Below, one piece after another: positions 37,457-47,724 of a stretch of DNA of 64,000 bases; within the stretch, counting starts at the first letter, position 1; each line of letters opens with the position of its first letter. The stretch comes from Haloferax litoreum (GTDB lineage: Archaea; Halobacteriota; Halobacteria; Halobacteriales; Haloferacaceae), in contig NZ_WKJO01000001.1 of assembly GCF_009674605.1 (NCBI RefSeq), forward strand, positions 682,001 through 746,000. Reading direction: 5' to 3'. The notes under the pieces are model-generated. The model was not told where the DNA came from and made no database searches. It saw only the letters and a list, made by a program, of their open reading frames with translations. Made by a program: the position numbers and the translations under genes.

Positions 37457-38701
37457 ATGAGTAGCGACGCCGAGGAGGCGAGCGAAGACCGCCGAAAGTA
37501 CGAATTCAAGAAGGTCATCGAGGACCTCAAAGAGTACGAAGGCTCCGGTACCCAGCTCGTCACCATCTACATCCCCGAAGATAAGCAGATTTCTGACGTC
37601 GTCGAGCACGTCATTACAGAGCATAGTGAAGCGTCTAACATCAAGTCGAAGCAGACGCGAACGAACGTGCAGGACGCCCTGACGAGTATCAAAGACCGCC
37701 TTCGGTACTACGACACGTTCCCGCCAGAGCGCGGCATCGTCATGTTCTCCGGCGCGGTCAACTCCGGCGGCGGCCAGACGAACATGGTCACGAAAGTCTT
37801 AGACAGCCCACCGGAACCGATTCAGTCGTTCCGCTACCACTGTGACTCGAACTTCCTCACCGGCCCACTCGAGGACATGCTCATGGACAAGGGCCTCTTT
37901 GGCCTCGTCGTCCTCGACCGCCGCGAGGCGAACGTCGGGTGGCTGAAAGGCAAGCGCGTCGAACCCGTCAAGAGCGCCTCGTCACTCGTTCCGGGCAAGC
38001 AGCGCAAAGGTGGCCAGTCCGCCCAGCGTTTCGCCCGCCTCCGTCTCGAAGCAATCGACAACTTCTATCAGGAAGTCGCCGGGATGGCGAACGACCTGTT
38101 CGTCCCCAAGCGCCACGACATGGACGGCATCCTCGTGGGCGGTCCCTCCCCGACGAAAGACGAGTTCCTCGACGGGGACTACCTCCACCACGAACTTCAG
38201 GACCTCGTCGTCGGGAAGTTCGACGTCGCGTACACCGACGAGTCGGGCCTCTACGACCTCGTCGACGCCGCACAGGACGTGTTGGCCGACCAGGAGGTCA
38301 TGAAAGACAAAAAGGAGATGGAAGAGTTCTTCGAGAAACTCCACCGCGGCAACGAGTCCACGTACGGGTTCGAAGCGACCCGGAAGAACCTCGTCATGGG
38401 CTCTGTCGACCGCCTCCTCATCTCCGAGGACCTGCGGAAAGACGTCGCCGTCTACGACTGTGGCGGCCAAGAGGAGTTCGAACTCGTCGACCACCGCCAC
38501 AACACCCCCTCGCACGACTGCGAGGACGGCAGTGAGGCCGAACTCAAGGAACGCGAGGACGTCATCGAGTACCTGATGGACCTCGCCGACCAGCGCGGGA
38601 CCGAGACGAAGTTCATCAGCACCGACTTCGAGAAAGGCGAACAACTCTACGACGCGTTCGGTGGCATCGCCGGCATCCTCCGGTACTCCACCGGCATCTA
38701 A
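37457..38701 (+). CDS. prf1: peptide chain release factor aRF1
   Basis: This factor recognises all three stop codons and releases the peptide. The 414-residue protein has the NIKS motif (ASNIKSKQT) for stop-codon reading in domain 1 and KGGQSAQRF in domain 2, where the GGQ loop reaches the peptidyl centre. ATG 37457 is preferred over the adjacent GTG 37454. GTTACTTAGCC about 30 nt upstream is the likely TATA element. Confidence 0.97.
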   Translation: MSSDAEEASEDRRKYEFKKVIEDLKEYEGSGTQLVTIYIPEDKQISDVVEHVITEHSEASNIKSKQTRTNVQDALTSIKDRLRYYDTFPPERGIVMFSGAVNSGGGQTNMVTKVLDSPPEPIQSFRYHCDSNFLTGPLEDMLMDKGLFGLVVLDRREANVGWLKGKRVEPVKSASSLVPGKQRKGGQSAQRFARLRLEAIDNFYQEVAGMANDLFVPKRHDMDGILVGGPSPTKDEFLDGDYLHHELQDLVVGKFDVAYTDESGLYDLVDAAQDVLADQEVMKDKKEMEEFFEKLHRGNESTYGFEATRKNLVMGSVDRLLISEDLRKDVAVYDCGGQEEFELVDHRHNTPSHDCEDGSEAELKEREDVIEYLMDLADQRGTETKFISTDFEKGEQLYDAFGGIAGILRYSTGI

Positions 38702-38752
38702 GCGACTCCTCCTCGGCGTCTTTCGTGTGCGCGAGCGCTCACAGACCGTACT

Positions 38753-39136
38753 CTAAAGAAACGTCTCTAACTGCGTGTGCCGACGCCCCACGTCGAAGTG
38801 TGGGTCGGAGACCGACTGTTCGAGTCTGTCGAGCGTGAGGTGTACGTCCACTCCCTCGCGTTCGGCGTACTCGGCGGACTCGACGATAGCCTCGCGGTTC
38901 AGCGCCAACGAATCGAGAAAGCCGACGAGCAACGCGAACGCGGCCCCACCCTCTCCATCGGGGATGACATCACCGAGTGGTCGCGCATCGCCATCGGTCA
39001 CTCGTTCGTCACTCGGATGGACGCGGAGGCAGTCGGCACAGAGACCAATCGTCACCGCACCCTGTGGTGCGTACTCTTCGAGTGGTTCGGGGACGGCGAA
39101 GACGGCCTCGTCACCCCCACAGTTGGGACACGGCAT
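38753..39136 (-). CDS. zinc-ribbon protein (probably DUF6276)
   Basis: This 127-residue protein begins MPCPNCGGDEAVF and has a second CADC pair near residue 34, so it probably binds zinc. The rest is an alpha-helical domain with SLALNREAIVESAEYAEREG. I recall a haloarchaeal family DUF6276 of this layout, but could not check. It follows atpD by about 70 nt on the same strand and may be read through from the ATP synthase cluster. ATG 39136 is preferred. Confidence 0.75.
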   Translation of the reverse strand: MPCPNCGGDEAVFAVPEPLEEYAPQGAVTIGLCADCLRVHPSDERVTDGDARPLGDVIPDGEGGAAFALLVGFLDSLALNREAIVESAEYAEREGVDVHLTLDRLEQSVSDPHFDVGRRHTQLETFL

Positions 39137-39208
39137 ACGCACTGCTACGCAGTGGAAGCGTGAAAATTGGTCGGTGAGACGACCGTGGGTGGTGGCGAAT
39201 CGACGTGG

Positions 39209-39886
39209 TTACGCGGCGGCCGCTTCGGCCTCTTCGGCGGCTTTCCGCTCTTCTTTCTCTTCTTCTTCCTTCTTCGCCTTGATCTTCTTCAGACGGAAAA
39301 TCTCTTCGCGCTCTTGTTCTTCGAGTTTCTGCTCGATGTACTCTTTGTTCTCGTAGAGTTCGGGGAGCAGTTTGAATTCGAGTGCGTTGACACGGCGCTT
39401 CGTCGTCTCGATTTCTTCGAGCATCTTCTTCATCGCCGTCTCGACTTCCGCCGCGAGGATGATAGATTCGAGAAGTTCCTCGTACGCGTCGGCGGCCTCG
39501 TCGATGCGGGCGGACGACCCGAGAAGCCCGTAGCCACGCTGGTCGAGGCTCTTCTTCACGCGCGAGGACTCGATCTGCGGGACGACGACGCCCATGATGT
39601 TCTTCGACTGCGTCGTGATTTCGGGGTACTCCTTCAGCGCTGCTGCTGCGCCCCGAACCGCGACGTCGCCTTCCATGGCGCGCGCCATGTTGATGGTGCG
39701 CTGTGCGCGTTCGTAGTCCGCGTTGAGGTTCGCACGCACGTCCTGTGCCTGGTCGAGGATGTCCATGAACTCCATGATGAGACCGTCACGCTTCTGTTCG
39801 AGCGTGTCGTGGCCCCGCTCCGAGAGTTCGATGCGATCCTCGATCGCCATCAAGTTCTTGCGGGTCGGCTTGACGTCTTCGGCCAT
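39209..39886 (-). CDS. atpD: A-type ATP synthase subunit D
   Basis: This is part of the central stalk that turns inside the A3B3 head, 225 residues. It is almost wholly coiled coil; [21 protein letters not shown] at the N-terminus is the family signature, and the C-terminal helix is rich in Lys and Glu. It is separated from atpB by the Bat-like regulator gene. The AATCTTTTACTG sequence upstream (about 39917-39928, minus strand CAGTAAAAGATT) may be its own promoter. Confidence 0.95.
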   Translation of the reverse strand: MAEDVKPTRKNLMAIEDRIELSERGHDTLEQKRDGLIMEFMDILDQAQDVRANLNADYERAQRTINMARAMEGDVAVRGAAAALKEYPEITTQSKNIMGVVVPQIESSRVKKSLDQRGYGLLGSSARIDEAADAYEELLESIILAAEVETAMKKMLEEIETTKRRVNALEFKLLPELYENKEYIEQKLEEQEREEIFRLKKIKAKKEEEEKEERKAAEEAEAAAA

Positions 39887-40029
39887 CTTTGGCGAGGGTT
39901 GTTCGTCAGGGGTGTTAATCTTTTACTGTCTGGCCCGTCAGACCGGGTGAAATTCGTCACTGAGTGGGGAAGACGAGTGGTGAGCGACCACGGCAAGTCA
40001 CCTAGTGCGACCGAATTGGCCCGGCCCGA

Positions 40030-42000
40030 CTAGTTCGACCCCACTTCGAAGAACTGTGTGACGAGTTTTCGCTCGGCCGCACGAAGGTGCTGGTGGAACG
40101 TCGCCCGCGACACGTCCATCGCCTCGGCGAGTTCGTCGCCCGTGACGCCGTGCGGCCACTCGAAGAACCCGCCCAAGTACGCGAGTTGGAGTGCCGTGTG
40201 TTGTCTATCGGTGAGGTCCGCGCCGACGCTCCCGACGAACTCACGGGGCGTCTGCGGTGGTTCCGACCGGTCTCTGACGGCACGGAGTTCGACACCCGTC
40301 GCGGCCTGTCGAAGGTCGTCGAGTAGTGCACGACCGACCGAGCGGTCTGGAACGACGACGGTGAACCGACTGCCGGTCTCGTCGGCTTCGAGGTCGATGA
40401 GTCGTCCACCGGCGTCCGCGACGAGGTGCGCGAGTGACCCCCCCGACAAGACGAGTTCGGACAGGCCGACATCGTCTCCGCGCGGGACGCGTGCGATGGT
40501 GCCGACACCATCGACGTCGACGTCGGCCGCGTCGAGTTGCGTCGGCGGCGTCGACGAGACGAACAGACTGAGCGTGCCGTCGTCGTGGAGGACCGACCCC
40601 TCGTACGCGAGTTCGCACTCGGTTGCCGCCGCGATTTGGACGAGAGGCTGGGTCGGGTCACTCACGTCGAGTTCGAGTTCGAGGACGCCCTCAGAGATGA
40701 GCGAGCGTCTGCTCTCGAAGGCGTCGATTGCCGCGCCGACCGCTCGGCCGAGCGTTCCGAAGACCACGTTCACCTCGTCGTCGAGTTCGTCTGTGTCTGC
40801 GTACACGGTCAACACGCCGTAGAGCGTCTCTCGGTGGATTATCGGCACTGCAATAGCCGCCCGAAACGGCACGGCCTCACCCTCGTGTAACGACCCGTTT
40901 GCGGCGACGGCAGACTGGACGCGAAGTGTCTCTGCGGCCCGTGCAGTGACATCGTCGGCGTCGCCATCGATTTCGAGTGCTTCGACGAACGCCGTCTCTG
41001 TGCCGGCCCACTCGTTCGGGACGATGACCGCAGGCGAGAGGTCACAGTCACCAATCCACGCGCACGTGAACGACTCTGTCTCCGCGACGCGGGAACACAC
41101 CGCCGCTTCGAGTTCTTGGCGCGTCTCCGCCCTGACGAGGGCCTCCGTCACGTCTTCGAGGAGTCCTTCGATGAGGTCGACGAGCGTGCTGAGTCGCGCA
41201 CGCTCTTCTTCTACCCGCTCGGCGTTCCGCTCTGCGGCTTCTTCGGCACGCACCCGTTCGGTGATGTCCGTCTGGAACCCGACGTAGTGTGTCACCTCGC
41301 CGTTCGGTCCGCTGAGTGGGGCGAGGTCGACCCGGTTCCAGAACGTCTCACCGCCCTCTCTGTAGTTCAGGAGTTCGACCGACGCCGCCGCTTCGTTCTC
41401 GATTGCCGTGCGGAGTTCGGCGACACGTTCCGGGTTCGTTTTCGGCCCCTGTAGGTAACGACAGTTTCGACCCAACGCCGACTCGACAGAGTAGCCCGTC
41501 ATCGACTCGAACGCCTCGTTGACGTAGACGAGAGGTCGGTCGGGGAGCGTGCAGTCGGCGATGGTGATACCGACGGGCGCTTCGTCTATCGCCTGTTCTT
41601 TCAGGTCTTCGGTGATTCGTTCGGCCGCGACTGTTCCGTGTCGGTGCCACGCGACGGCACTCTCGACTCGTTCTGGGAGTCGGTCGAAGAGATTCGAGTC
41701 GACGAGAGGGACAGCATCTGCTGCACCAGCGTCCAGTGCCTGTTCAGACGAGAGGTCACCGTCAGGTGTGACGACTGCGACGAGTGGGGCCGTCGTCTCG
41801 GGTCGCAACGACGAGATGGCGTCGACCCGGTCCGTCGCGACGACGAGGCAGTCGACCGACTCGGCGTCGCATTGCTCCTTCGCTGCATCGACCGACGGTG
41901 CGACAGTGACCGACAGTGGTTCGAGTGCGTCCTCGATTCGACTAGACTCGACCGAATCGACGACGAGAAGGACGTGAGTCTGAGACGAGGATTCATCCAT
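40030..42000 (-). CDS. LOV-domain Bat-type transcriptional regulator
   Basis: This 656-residue sensor-regulator has in order: a receiver-like region without the usual phosphoacceptor (1-115); a PAS/LOV domain (about 138-255) with GRNCRYLQ, whose Cys180 is the photoactive cysteine; a coiled coil; a GAF domain (about 290-430); a Bat-type domain; and the HTH-10 at the C-terminus (LTDRQHTALQLAYLGG...MDVSRATFHQHL). LLNYR and FWNR add the FMN-binding asparagines. Bat proteins control bacteriorhodopsin and other genes in haloarchaea. It sits between atpB and atpD, an unexpected place that hints at energy regulation. Confidence 0.93.
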   Translation of the reverse strand: MDESSSQTHVLLVVDSVESSRIEDALEPLSVTVAPSVDAAKEQCDAESVDCLVVATDRVDAISSLRPETTAPLVAVVTPDGDLSSEQALDAGAADAVPLVDSNLFDRLPERVESAVAWHRHGTVAAERITEDLKEQAIDEAPVGITIADCTLPDRPLVYVNEAFESMTGYSVESALGRNCRYLQGPKTNPERVAELRTAIENEAAASVELLNYREGGETFWNRVDLAPLSGPNGEVTHYVGFQTDITERVRAEEAAERNAERVEEERARLSTLVDLIEGLLEDVTEALVRAETRQELEAAVCSRVAETESFTCAWIGDCDLSPAVIVPNEWAGTETAFVEALEIDGDADDVTARAAETLRVQSAVAANGSLHEGEAVPFRAAIAVPIIHRETLYGVLTVYADTDELDDEVNVVFGTLGRAVGAAIDAFESRRSLISEGVLELELDVSDPTQPLVQIAAATECELAYEGSVLHDDGTLSLFVSSTPPTQLDAADVDVDGVGTIARVPRGDDVGLSELVLSGGSLAHLVADAGGRLIDLEADETGSRFTVVVPDRSVGRALLDDLRQAATGVELRAVRDRSEPPQTPREFVGSVGADLTDRQHTALQLAYLGGFFEWPHGVTGDELAEAMDVSRATFHQHLRAAERKLVTQFFEVGSN

Positions 42001-42143
42001 GTGGCGTGGTAGCGTTCACGACGTAAGGAAGTTCGTGACCACTCGGCACTGAGACACGGTGGCGGACCGGGTCGGCGACGCGTCCGCTCTCGGTGGAAAA
42101 TAGAGAGAGAAATCGGGACCGAAACTGCGAACGAAAACCCGGA

Positions 42144-43550
42144 TTAGGCTTCCGCTTCGACCGTCTCGGCGTCTTCCTGGTAGTACTTCTCGATGAGTTC
42201 TTCGTCGATACGGTTGAGTTCCGACTTGGGCAGGGTCGACAGCAGTTCCCAGCCGATGTCGAGCGTCTCGGCGATGGTACGGTTGGAGTCGAAGCCCTGG
42301 TTGACGAACTCAGCCTCGAAGCGCTCGGCGAAGTCGAGGTACTTGTTGTCACGCTCGGAGAGCGCCTCACGACCGACAATGTTCACGAGGTCGCGAAGGT
42401 CTTCACCCTCTGCGTACGCCGCGTACATCTGGTCGGAAACGTCTGCGTGGTCCTCGCGGGTGAGGCCCTCACCGATACCGTCGTCCATCAGTCGCGAGAG
42501 CGACGGGAGCGGGTTGATCGGCGGGCGGATGCCCTGCGAGTTGAGGTCGCGGTCGATGTAGATCTGACCTTCCGTAATGTAGCCGGTCAGGTCCGGAATC
42601 GGGTGCGTGTCGTCGTCACCCGGCATCGTGAGGATGGGAATCTGGGTGACAGACCCTTCGCGTCCCTCGATACGACCTGCGCGCTCGTAGAGTTGCGCAA
42701 GGTCGGTGTACATGTAACCCGGGTAGCCACGGCGACCGGGGACCTCTTCGCGAGCCGCACCGATTTCGCGGAGCGCCTCACAGTAGTTGGTCATGTCGGT
42801 CAGGATGACGAGGACGTGGTAGTCCTTGTCGAACGCGAGGTACTCGGCCGTGGTGAGCGCGAGACGCGGCGTGACCGTCCGCTCGACTGCGGGGTCGTCC
42901 GCGAGGTTCGTGAAGACGACGGAGCGCTCGAGTGCACCCGTGCGCTCGAAGTCCTCCATGAACTCGTTCGCCTCTTCCTGCGTGATACCCATCGCGCCGA
43001 AGACGACAGCGAATTCGGACTCTTCGTCGTCTCCTTCTTCCTCAGGCACAGTCGCCTGACGGGCGACCTGCAGTGCGAGGTTGTTGTGGGGAAGCCCCGA
43101 TGCGGAGAAGATTGGAAGCTTCTGGCCGCGAACGAGCGTGTTCATGCCGTCGATGGCGGACACACCCGTCTGGATGAACTCCTCGGGGTACTCGCGGGAG
43201 TAGGGGTTGATTGCTGCGCCGACGATGTCACGACGCTCGTCGGGGACGATTTCTGGGCCGCCGTCGATTGGCTGGCCGGAACCGTCGAGCACGCGACCGA
43301 GGAGGTCCTCGGTCACGGGCATCTTGAGCGTCTCGCCGAGGAATCGGACGGACGCGTTCCTGTCGATACCGGTGGTGCCTTCGAACACCTGAATCGCGAC
43401 AAGACCCTCGCTCGATTCGAGGACCTGTCCGCGCTTGGTTTCGCCTCGGGGCGTCTCGATTTCGACGATTTCGTCGTACCCGATCGGCTCGTCGACCTCG
43501 GCGAACACCAGCGGGCCGCTGATTTCGGTGATAGTCTGGTATTCCTTCAT
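42144..43550 (-). CDS. atpB: A-type ATP synthase subunit B
   Basis: This is the noncatalytic nucleotide-binding subunit of the A3B3 head, 468 residues. It has the beta-barrel start ([17 protein letters not shown]) and central [11 protein letters not shown]-like and [17 protein letters not shown]-type motifs of the family. It lacks the P-loop lysine motif, as expected for subunit B. It begins 4 nt after the atpA stop. Downstream a T-rich TCTCTCTCTATTTTCC (minus strand, about 42098-42113) may end some transcripts before the Bat-like gene. Confidence 0.97.
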   Translation of the reverse strand: MKEYQTITEISGPLVFAEVDEPIGYDEIVEIETPRGETKRGQVLESSEGLVAIQVFEGTTGIDRNASVRFLGETLKMPVTEDLLGRVLDGSGQPIDGGPEIVPDERRDIVGAAINPYSREYPEEFIQTGVSAIDGMNTLVRGQKLPIFSASGLPHNNLALQVARQATVPEEEGDDEESEFAVVFGAMGITQEEANEFMEDFERTGALERSVVFTNLADDPAVERTVTPRLALTTAEYLAFDKDYHVLVILTDMTNYCEALREIGAAREEVPGRRGYPGYMYTDLAQLYERAGRIEGREGSVTQIPILTMPGDDDTHPIPDLTGYITEGQIYIDRDLNSQGIRPPINPLPSLSRLMDDGIGEGLTREDHADVSDQMYAAYAEGEDLRDLVNIVGREALSERDNKYLDFAERFEAEFVNQGFDSNRTIAETLDIGWELLSTLPKSELNRIDEELIEKYYQEDAETVEAEA

Positions 43551-43554
43551 GGTC

Positions 43555-45315
43555 TCAGTACAGCTCGCGGAGTTGCTCGGTGATCTCTGCCTTCAGGTCC
43601 TCGATGTACGCATCCCAGTCTTCCTGGACACCGATGCGGTTCAGCTGCGGAGCCGCCTCGATGGCCTGGATTTCTTCGACGGGGACGCCGGCTTCGAGCG
43701 CCTTGAACGCCTCGTCGTTGAACGTGTGGATAGCGGTGAGGATACCGTACGTCTTCTGGGGTTCACAGTACGTGTCCGTCGGGTGGAACGCGTTCTGCTG
43801 GAGGTACGCCTCACGGAGGTAGCGAGCGACTTCGAGCGTCAGCTGCTGGTCCTCTGGCAGGGCGTCCTTACCGACGAGCTGAACGATTTCCTGAAGCTCG
43901 GCCTCTTCGTCGAGCACGTCGACGGCCCACTGGCGCTCTTCTGGCCAGTCGTCCTGAACGTTCTCGACGAACCACGGGTCGAGCTGGTCCTGGTAGAGCG
44001 AGTAGGACTCGTTCCAGTTGATAGCCGGGAAGTGACGACGCTCTGCGAGGTCTGCGTCGAGTGCCCAGAACGTCTTCACGATACGCAGGGTGTTCTGCGT
44101 GACCGGCTCAGAGAAGTCGCCGCCCGGCGGCGACACTGCGCCGATGACGGAGACCGAACCCTCGTCACCGTTGATGGTGGTGAAGTATCCTGCGCGCTCG
44201 TAGAACTCGGAGAGACGCGCGGCGAGGTACGCGGGGTACCCCTCTTCACCGGGCATCTCTTCGAGACGCGAGGAAATCTCGCGCATGGCCTCTGCCCACC
44301 GGGAGGTGGAGTCGGCCATCAGGGCGACGTCGTATCCCATGTCGCGGTAGAACTCCGCGATGGTGATGCCGGTGTAGATGCAAGATTCACGGGCCGCCAC
44401 AGGCATGTTGGACGTGTTCGCGATGAGGCACGTCCGAGCCATGAGGGGGTTGCCCGTCTTCGGGTCGTCGAGTTCCGGGAAGTCCTCGATAACCTCGGTC
44501 ATCTCGTTACCGCGCTCACCACAGCCGACGTAGACGACGATGTCAGCGTCGGCCCACTTGGCGAGCTGGTGCTGCGTAACCGTCTTGCCGGACCCGAACG
44601 GACCCGGAATCGCGGCCGTCCCACCCTTCGCGATGGGGAACAGACCGTCGAGGATACGCTGCCCGGAGACGAGCGGTTCGCGGGGCGTCTTCTTCTCCGT
44701 CGAAGGACGCGCCTGTCGAACCGGCCACTCCTGATGCATCGTCACTTCTTCGCCGTTGTCGAGTTCGACGACCGTCTCGGTGACGGTGAACTCGCCTGCT
44801 TCGGCGGTGACGACTTCGCCACCCTCGAAATCCGGCGGGACCATGACCTTGTGTTCGATGGTCACGGTTTCGGGAACGGTACCCACGACGTCACCGGGGG
44901 CGACTTCGTCGCCTTCGGAGACGCTGGGTTCGAACTCCCACTTCTTTTCCATGTCGATACCGGGTGCGTCAACACCACGGTCGAGGAACGGCGAGCCCAT
45001 CTTGGACTCGAGCACGTCCAGCGGGCGCTGGACACCGTCGTAGATGGCGTCCAGCATCCCGGGACCGAGGTCGACCGTCAGCGGTTCGCCCGTGTTCTCG
45101 ACGGGTTCGCCCGGAGCGACGCCCGACGTTTCCTCGTACACCTGAATGGTCGTGAAATCGCCCTCCATTTCGATGACCTCGCCCATCAGACCTTCGTCGC
45201 CGACATAGACGACGTCGTTCATGCGGGCGTCGAGGTCACGGGCGGTCACGACCGGACCACTCACGCTTGCGATGATGCCGTCCTCGCGGACAGTATCTTG
45301 TGTTGCCTGACTCAT
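43555..45315 (-). CDS. atpA: A-type ATP synthase subunit A
   Basis: This is the catalytic subunit that makes or splits ATP, 586 residues. The P-loop [13 protein letters not shown] is near residue 238, and [12 protein letters not shown] holds the catalytic glutamate region. The V/A-type nonhomologous insertion lies at about residues 110-190. No intein is present at the P-loop, where some archaeal subunits carry one. It starts 7 nt after atpF. Confidence 0.97.
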   Translation of the reverse strand: MSQATQDTVREDGIIASVSGPVVTARDLDARMNDVVYVGDEGLMGEVIEMEGDFTTIQVYEETSGVAPGEPVENTGEPLTVDLGPGMLDAIYDGVQRPLDVLESKMGSPFLDRGVDAPGIDMEKKWEFEPSVSEGDEVAPGDVVGTVPETVTIEHKVMVPPDFEGGEVVTAEAGEFTVTETVVELDNGEEVTMHQEWPVRQARPSTEKKTPREPLVSGQRILDGLFPIAKGGTAAIPGPFGSGKTVTQHQLAKWADADIVVYVGCGERGNEMTEVIEDFPELDDPKTGNPLMARTCLIANTSNMPVAARESCIYTGITIAEFYRDMGYDVALMADSTSRWAEAMREISSRLEEMPGEEGYPAYLAARLSEFYERAGYFTTINGDEGSVSVIGAVSPPGGDFSEPVTQNTLRIVKTFWALDADLAERRHFPAINWNESYSLYQDQLDPWFVENVQDDWPEERQWAVDVLDEEAELQEIVQLVGKDALPEDQQLTLEVARYLREAYLQQNAFHPTDTYCEPQKTYGILTAIHTFNDEAFKALEAGVPVEEIQAIEAAPQLNRIGVQEDWDAYIEDLKAEITEQLRELY

Positions 45316-45322
45316 GTTTTGG

Positions 45323-45643
45323 TTATTCGTCCATCAGATCGATACCGATTGCTCTCTTGATCTGGTCTCGGAGGCCGCTTGCCCCACCAGACCCGCCGAG
45401 CGTCACGAGCGTTGGCTCGATGCTGCGCTCGACCGACTGACGAGGGTTACGCGAGAGGTGGTCGAGGTCGTCTTCGTGCATCACGATGATGCCGACGTCC
45501 TCGTCCTCGAGCGTCCGCATAACGGCCTCGTCGAGTGCTTCGTCCTTGTCTTCGTCCGGGACGTTCTCGAACTTGCGGACACCCGCAAGTCGGAATCCCG
45601 TAGTGAAGTCCGGACTGCCGATAACTGCGATTTCCTGGCTCAT
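45323..45643 (-). CDS. atpF: A-type ATP synthase subunit F
   Basis: This small central-stalk subunit has 106 residues and a Rossmann-like fold. [19 protein letters not shown] and [13 protein letters not shown] are typical. Subunit F stimulates ATPase activity in other archaea. It overlaps the atpC stop by 4 nt. Confidence 0.95.
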   Translation of the reverse strand: MSQEIAVIGSPDFTTGFRLAGVRKFENVPDEDKDEALDEAVMRTLEDEDVGIIVMHEDDLDHLSRNPRQSVERSIEPTLVTLGGSGGASGLRDQIKRAIGIDLMDE

Positions 45644-46686
45644 TGGATGACCAGCTCCTCTTCGATTGCGTCGGGGTCCAGTCCGGCCTCGCGGCCGCGG
45701 GCGATTGCCCGAATGTTGTCAACCTCGCGCTCCTTGGCGAGGATGTACGAGATGACTGGCGTGACCGAAAGCGGGAACACGTATCCGAGTGTGTCCGCGT
45801 ACTCCAAGAGCGCCGCGTCGAGGGCGCGCTCGAAGCCGATGAGGCTGTCTACCTCTTCGAGGTCTGACAGCGCATTCGAGAGGCGGTCACCGTACCGACT
45901 GTCGCGAATCTTCGAGACGAGTTCGTCCGTGTTCGTCGCCAGCGACGCGAGTTCCGCCGCGCGGAACAGCGTGCCGCCCTCGATGAAGTAATCGATCGGG
46001 TCGAGGTCGGCACCACTGCGAGCGATGCGGAGTGCGTTGCGAGCGTTTCGGAAGTCTATCTCTGCTTCGAGGAATTCGCGGTACTGCTTCGTCTCTTCAC
46101 CGACGACCAGTCCTTCGAGCAGTTGCTCGTAGAAGGCTCGGTCGACGGCGTTCTCTAACGGGACGAGGACGCCTGTGTCTTCGTAGTCGTCGAAGGCGGC
46201 CTCGAGACCGTCACCGAAGATAGTCCCCGAGAGGAGTTCGACGGCTTCCTCGATTTCGGCTGCGTCGAGCAGGCGCGAGAGAAGTCGGTCGTCGAACTCG
46301 CCGGCACGGATGAGGTCGGTTTCGACCTCGTCCCGTGGGGCCTCGGAGTAGATTCCGCGGATGATGGTCTTGACGTTCCACGCGTCGAACTTCCGAAGGT
46401 ATCGCGCGATGAGGTCGTAGAGGCGGCCGTCAGCCCAGTCGAGGATGTCGTTGAACTGCTTCGCCATGTTGCGATTCAGTCCGTACTCGATGAGGTCGAC
46501 ACCAGAGAATCGGCTTCCCAGGGCGTTGATCTCCGTCTCGTACTCCGACTCCTCCATGAATCGGGCGATTTCGGCCGGTCCCATACGGACCAGTTTGCGG
46601 TACTCTTCGTCTCCGAACAGAGCGCTACGTCGCGCTCGCACGCGGGCGATGACGTATTCCGGGTTCGAGCCGCCAGCAGCGCTCAT
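45640..46686 (-). CDS. atpC: A-type ATP synthase subunit C
   Basis: This subunit (V-type subunit d equivalent) links the rotating membrane ring to the central stalk; 348 residues, mainly helical. The YVIARVRARRSALFGDEEYRKL start and the YILAKEREVDNIRAIARGRE C-terminus are diagnostic. It overlaps atpE and atpF by 4 nt each. Confidence 0.95.
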   Translation of the reverse strand: MSAAGGSNPEYVIARVRARRSALFGDEEYRKLVRMGPAEIARFMEESEYETEINALGSRFSGVDLIEYGLNRNMAKQFNDILDWADGRLYDLIARYLRKFDAWNVKTIIRGIYSEAPRDEVETDLIRAGEFDDRLLSRLLDAAEIEEAVELLSGTIFGDGLEAAFDDYEDTGVLVPLENAVDRAFYEQLLEGLVVGEETKQYREFLEAEIDFRNARNALRIARSGADLDPIDYFIEGGTLFRAAELASLATNTDELVSKIRDSRYGDRLSNALSDLEEVDSLIGFERALDAALLEYADTLGYVFPLSVTPVISYILAKEREVDNIRAIARGREAGLDPDAIEEELVIQ

Positions 46687-47267
46687 TGGTCGTCGAATAG
46701 TCGCGCACTCACTTCCTTCAGGTTGTCCTCCCAGACTGTGTCGAGGACCGAGTCGAAGGTGTTGTTCACCCGGACGCGCGAATTCGTGCCTTCGACCACG
46801 ACGCCACCGAGGCAGTCGCGCTCTCCAGCAACTTCGTAGCCGTCGTAGTCGGCGAGGATATCTTCGAGTAGGTCGGCGTCATCGGCGCGACCGTAGACGT
46901 AGACTTTGTCTTCGTCTTCGAACTCGACCGAGGCAGCGTCGAGAAGCGTGCGCGTGAGTTCTTCACGACGCTCGCCTTCGAGCCCTGCGAGTTCGTCCTC
47001 GACCTGAGAACGAACGCGCTGGAGAACGTCACGGCGTGCGCCGAGACGTGCCTGCTTGGCTTCGAGTTTCGCGCTTGAGAGCGCCTGTTCGCGCTCCCGT
47101 TTGATCTGGGCTTCGACGGACTCCTTGCGCTCTTCGACGAGCGCGTCGGCTTCCGCTTCGGCCTCGGAACGAATCTCGTCCGCTCGTTCCTCGCCGGCCT
47201 CTTTGATTTCCTCCGCACGTGCGCGGGCTTCGTCTCGGATGTCCTCAACGACGTTGTCCAAACTCAT
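46683..47267 (-). CDS. atpE: A-type ATP synthase subunit E
   Basis: This is a peripheral stalk subunit of 194 residues. The N-terminal half is a Glu/Arg/Ala coiled coil that pairs with subunit H, and the C-terminal globular part with DCLGGVVVEGTNSRVRVNNT holds the A3B3 head. It lies 21 nt after atpK and overlaps atpC. Confidence 0.95.
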   Translation of the reverse strand: MSLDNVVEDIRDEARARAEEIKEAGEERADEIRSEAEAEADALVEERKESVEAQIKREREQALSSAKLEAKQARLGARRDVLQRVRSQVEDELAGLEGERREELTRTLLDAASVEFEDEDKVYVYGRADDADLLEDILADYDGYEVAGERDCLGGVVVEGTNSRVRVNNTFDSVLDTVWEDNLKEVSARLFDDQ

Positions 47268-47288
47268 GATGGGAAAGGAAGGGGTGGT

Positions 47289-47546
47289 TTAGACCAGGAA
47301 GACGACGACCAGCGCGAGGATGACGAGGGTTTCGGGAAGAACCGTAAGGATCAGCCCGTTGACGAAGAGGTCCTCGTCCTCAGCGATGGCGCCCATCGCG
47401 GCGGCACCGATGCCACGTTCCGCGTAGCCTGCGCCGAAGGCGGCGAGACCGACAGCCAGGGCCGCGGCGGCCGAGGGCTCGATTGCGGGGGCAGCAGCTG
47501 CTTCACTCTGCAGTGCAGTCATGAGGGGTTCAATTGCTTCAATCAT
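47289..47546 (-). CDS. atpK: A-type ATP synthase subunit K (proteolipid)
   Basis: This is the membrane rotor ring subunit, 85 residues. Two membrane helices (about 25-50 and 60-85) flank a polar loop (AEDEDLF). VLPETLVIL carries the ion-binding glutamate. It lacks the full Na+ ligand set of sodium-dependent rings as far as I can judge, so proton coupling is likely. An alanine-rich leader precedes helix 1. It has its own promoter, CTTTATGAGA, about 55 nt upstream. Confidence 0.95.
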   Translation of the reverse strand: MIEAIEPLMTALQSEAAAAPAIEPSAAAALAVGLAAFGAGYAERGIGAAAMGAIAEDEDLFVNGLILTVLPETLVILALVVVFLV

Positions 47547-47600
47547 TGTGTGCTAAGTACCGGATTGTCGTCTCCGAACGTTCGTATGTGTTGCAAGCCG

Positions 47601-47612
47601 TCTCATAAAGGT
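47601..47612 (-). promoter_or_regulatory. internal promoter before atpK
   Basis: On the minus strand ACCTTTATGAGA lies about 57-65 nt before the atpK start, in the 178-bp gap between atpI and atpK. A second promoter here would allow extra K-E-C-F-A-B transcription, fitting the high copy number of K. Confidence 0.5.
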
Positions 47613-47724
47613 TCCCAAAACAATCGGCCGAAAACGCGGGATTGGGGCGTCTCAAAACCGAGTTCAGACGGGTGCTGTGGCTATCAGGTCTGGTCGAAAG
47701 AAAATCACCGAGGGAAACGGACGG

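Noticed and set aside
42144-43550. ATP synthase B subunit regarded as degenerate because it lacks a P-loop
   Set aside because: Subunit B of A/V-type enzymes is noncatalytic and normally lacks the P-loop; the sequence is otherwise complete.
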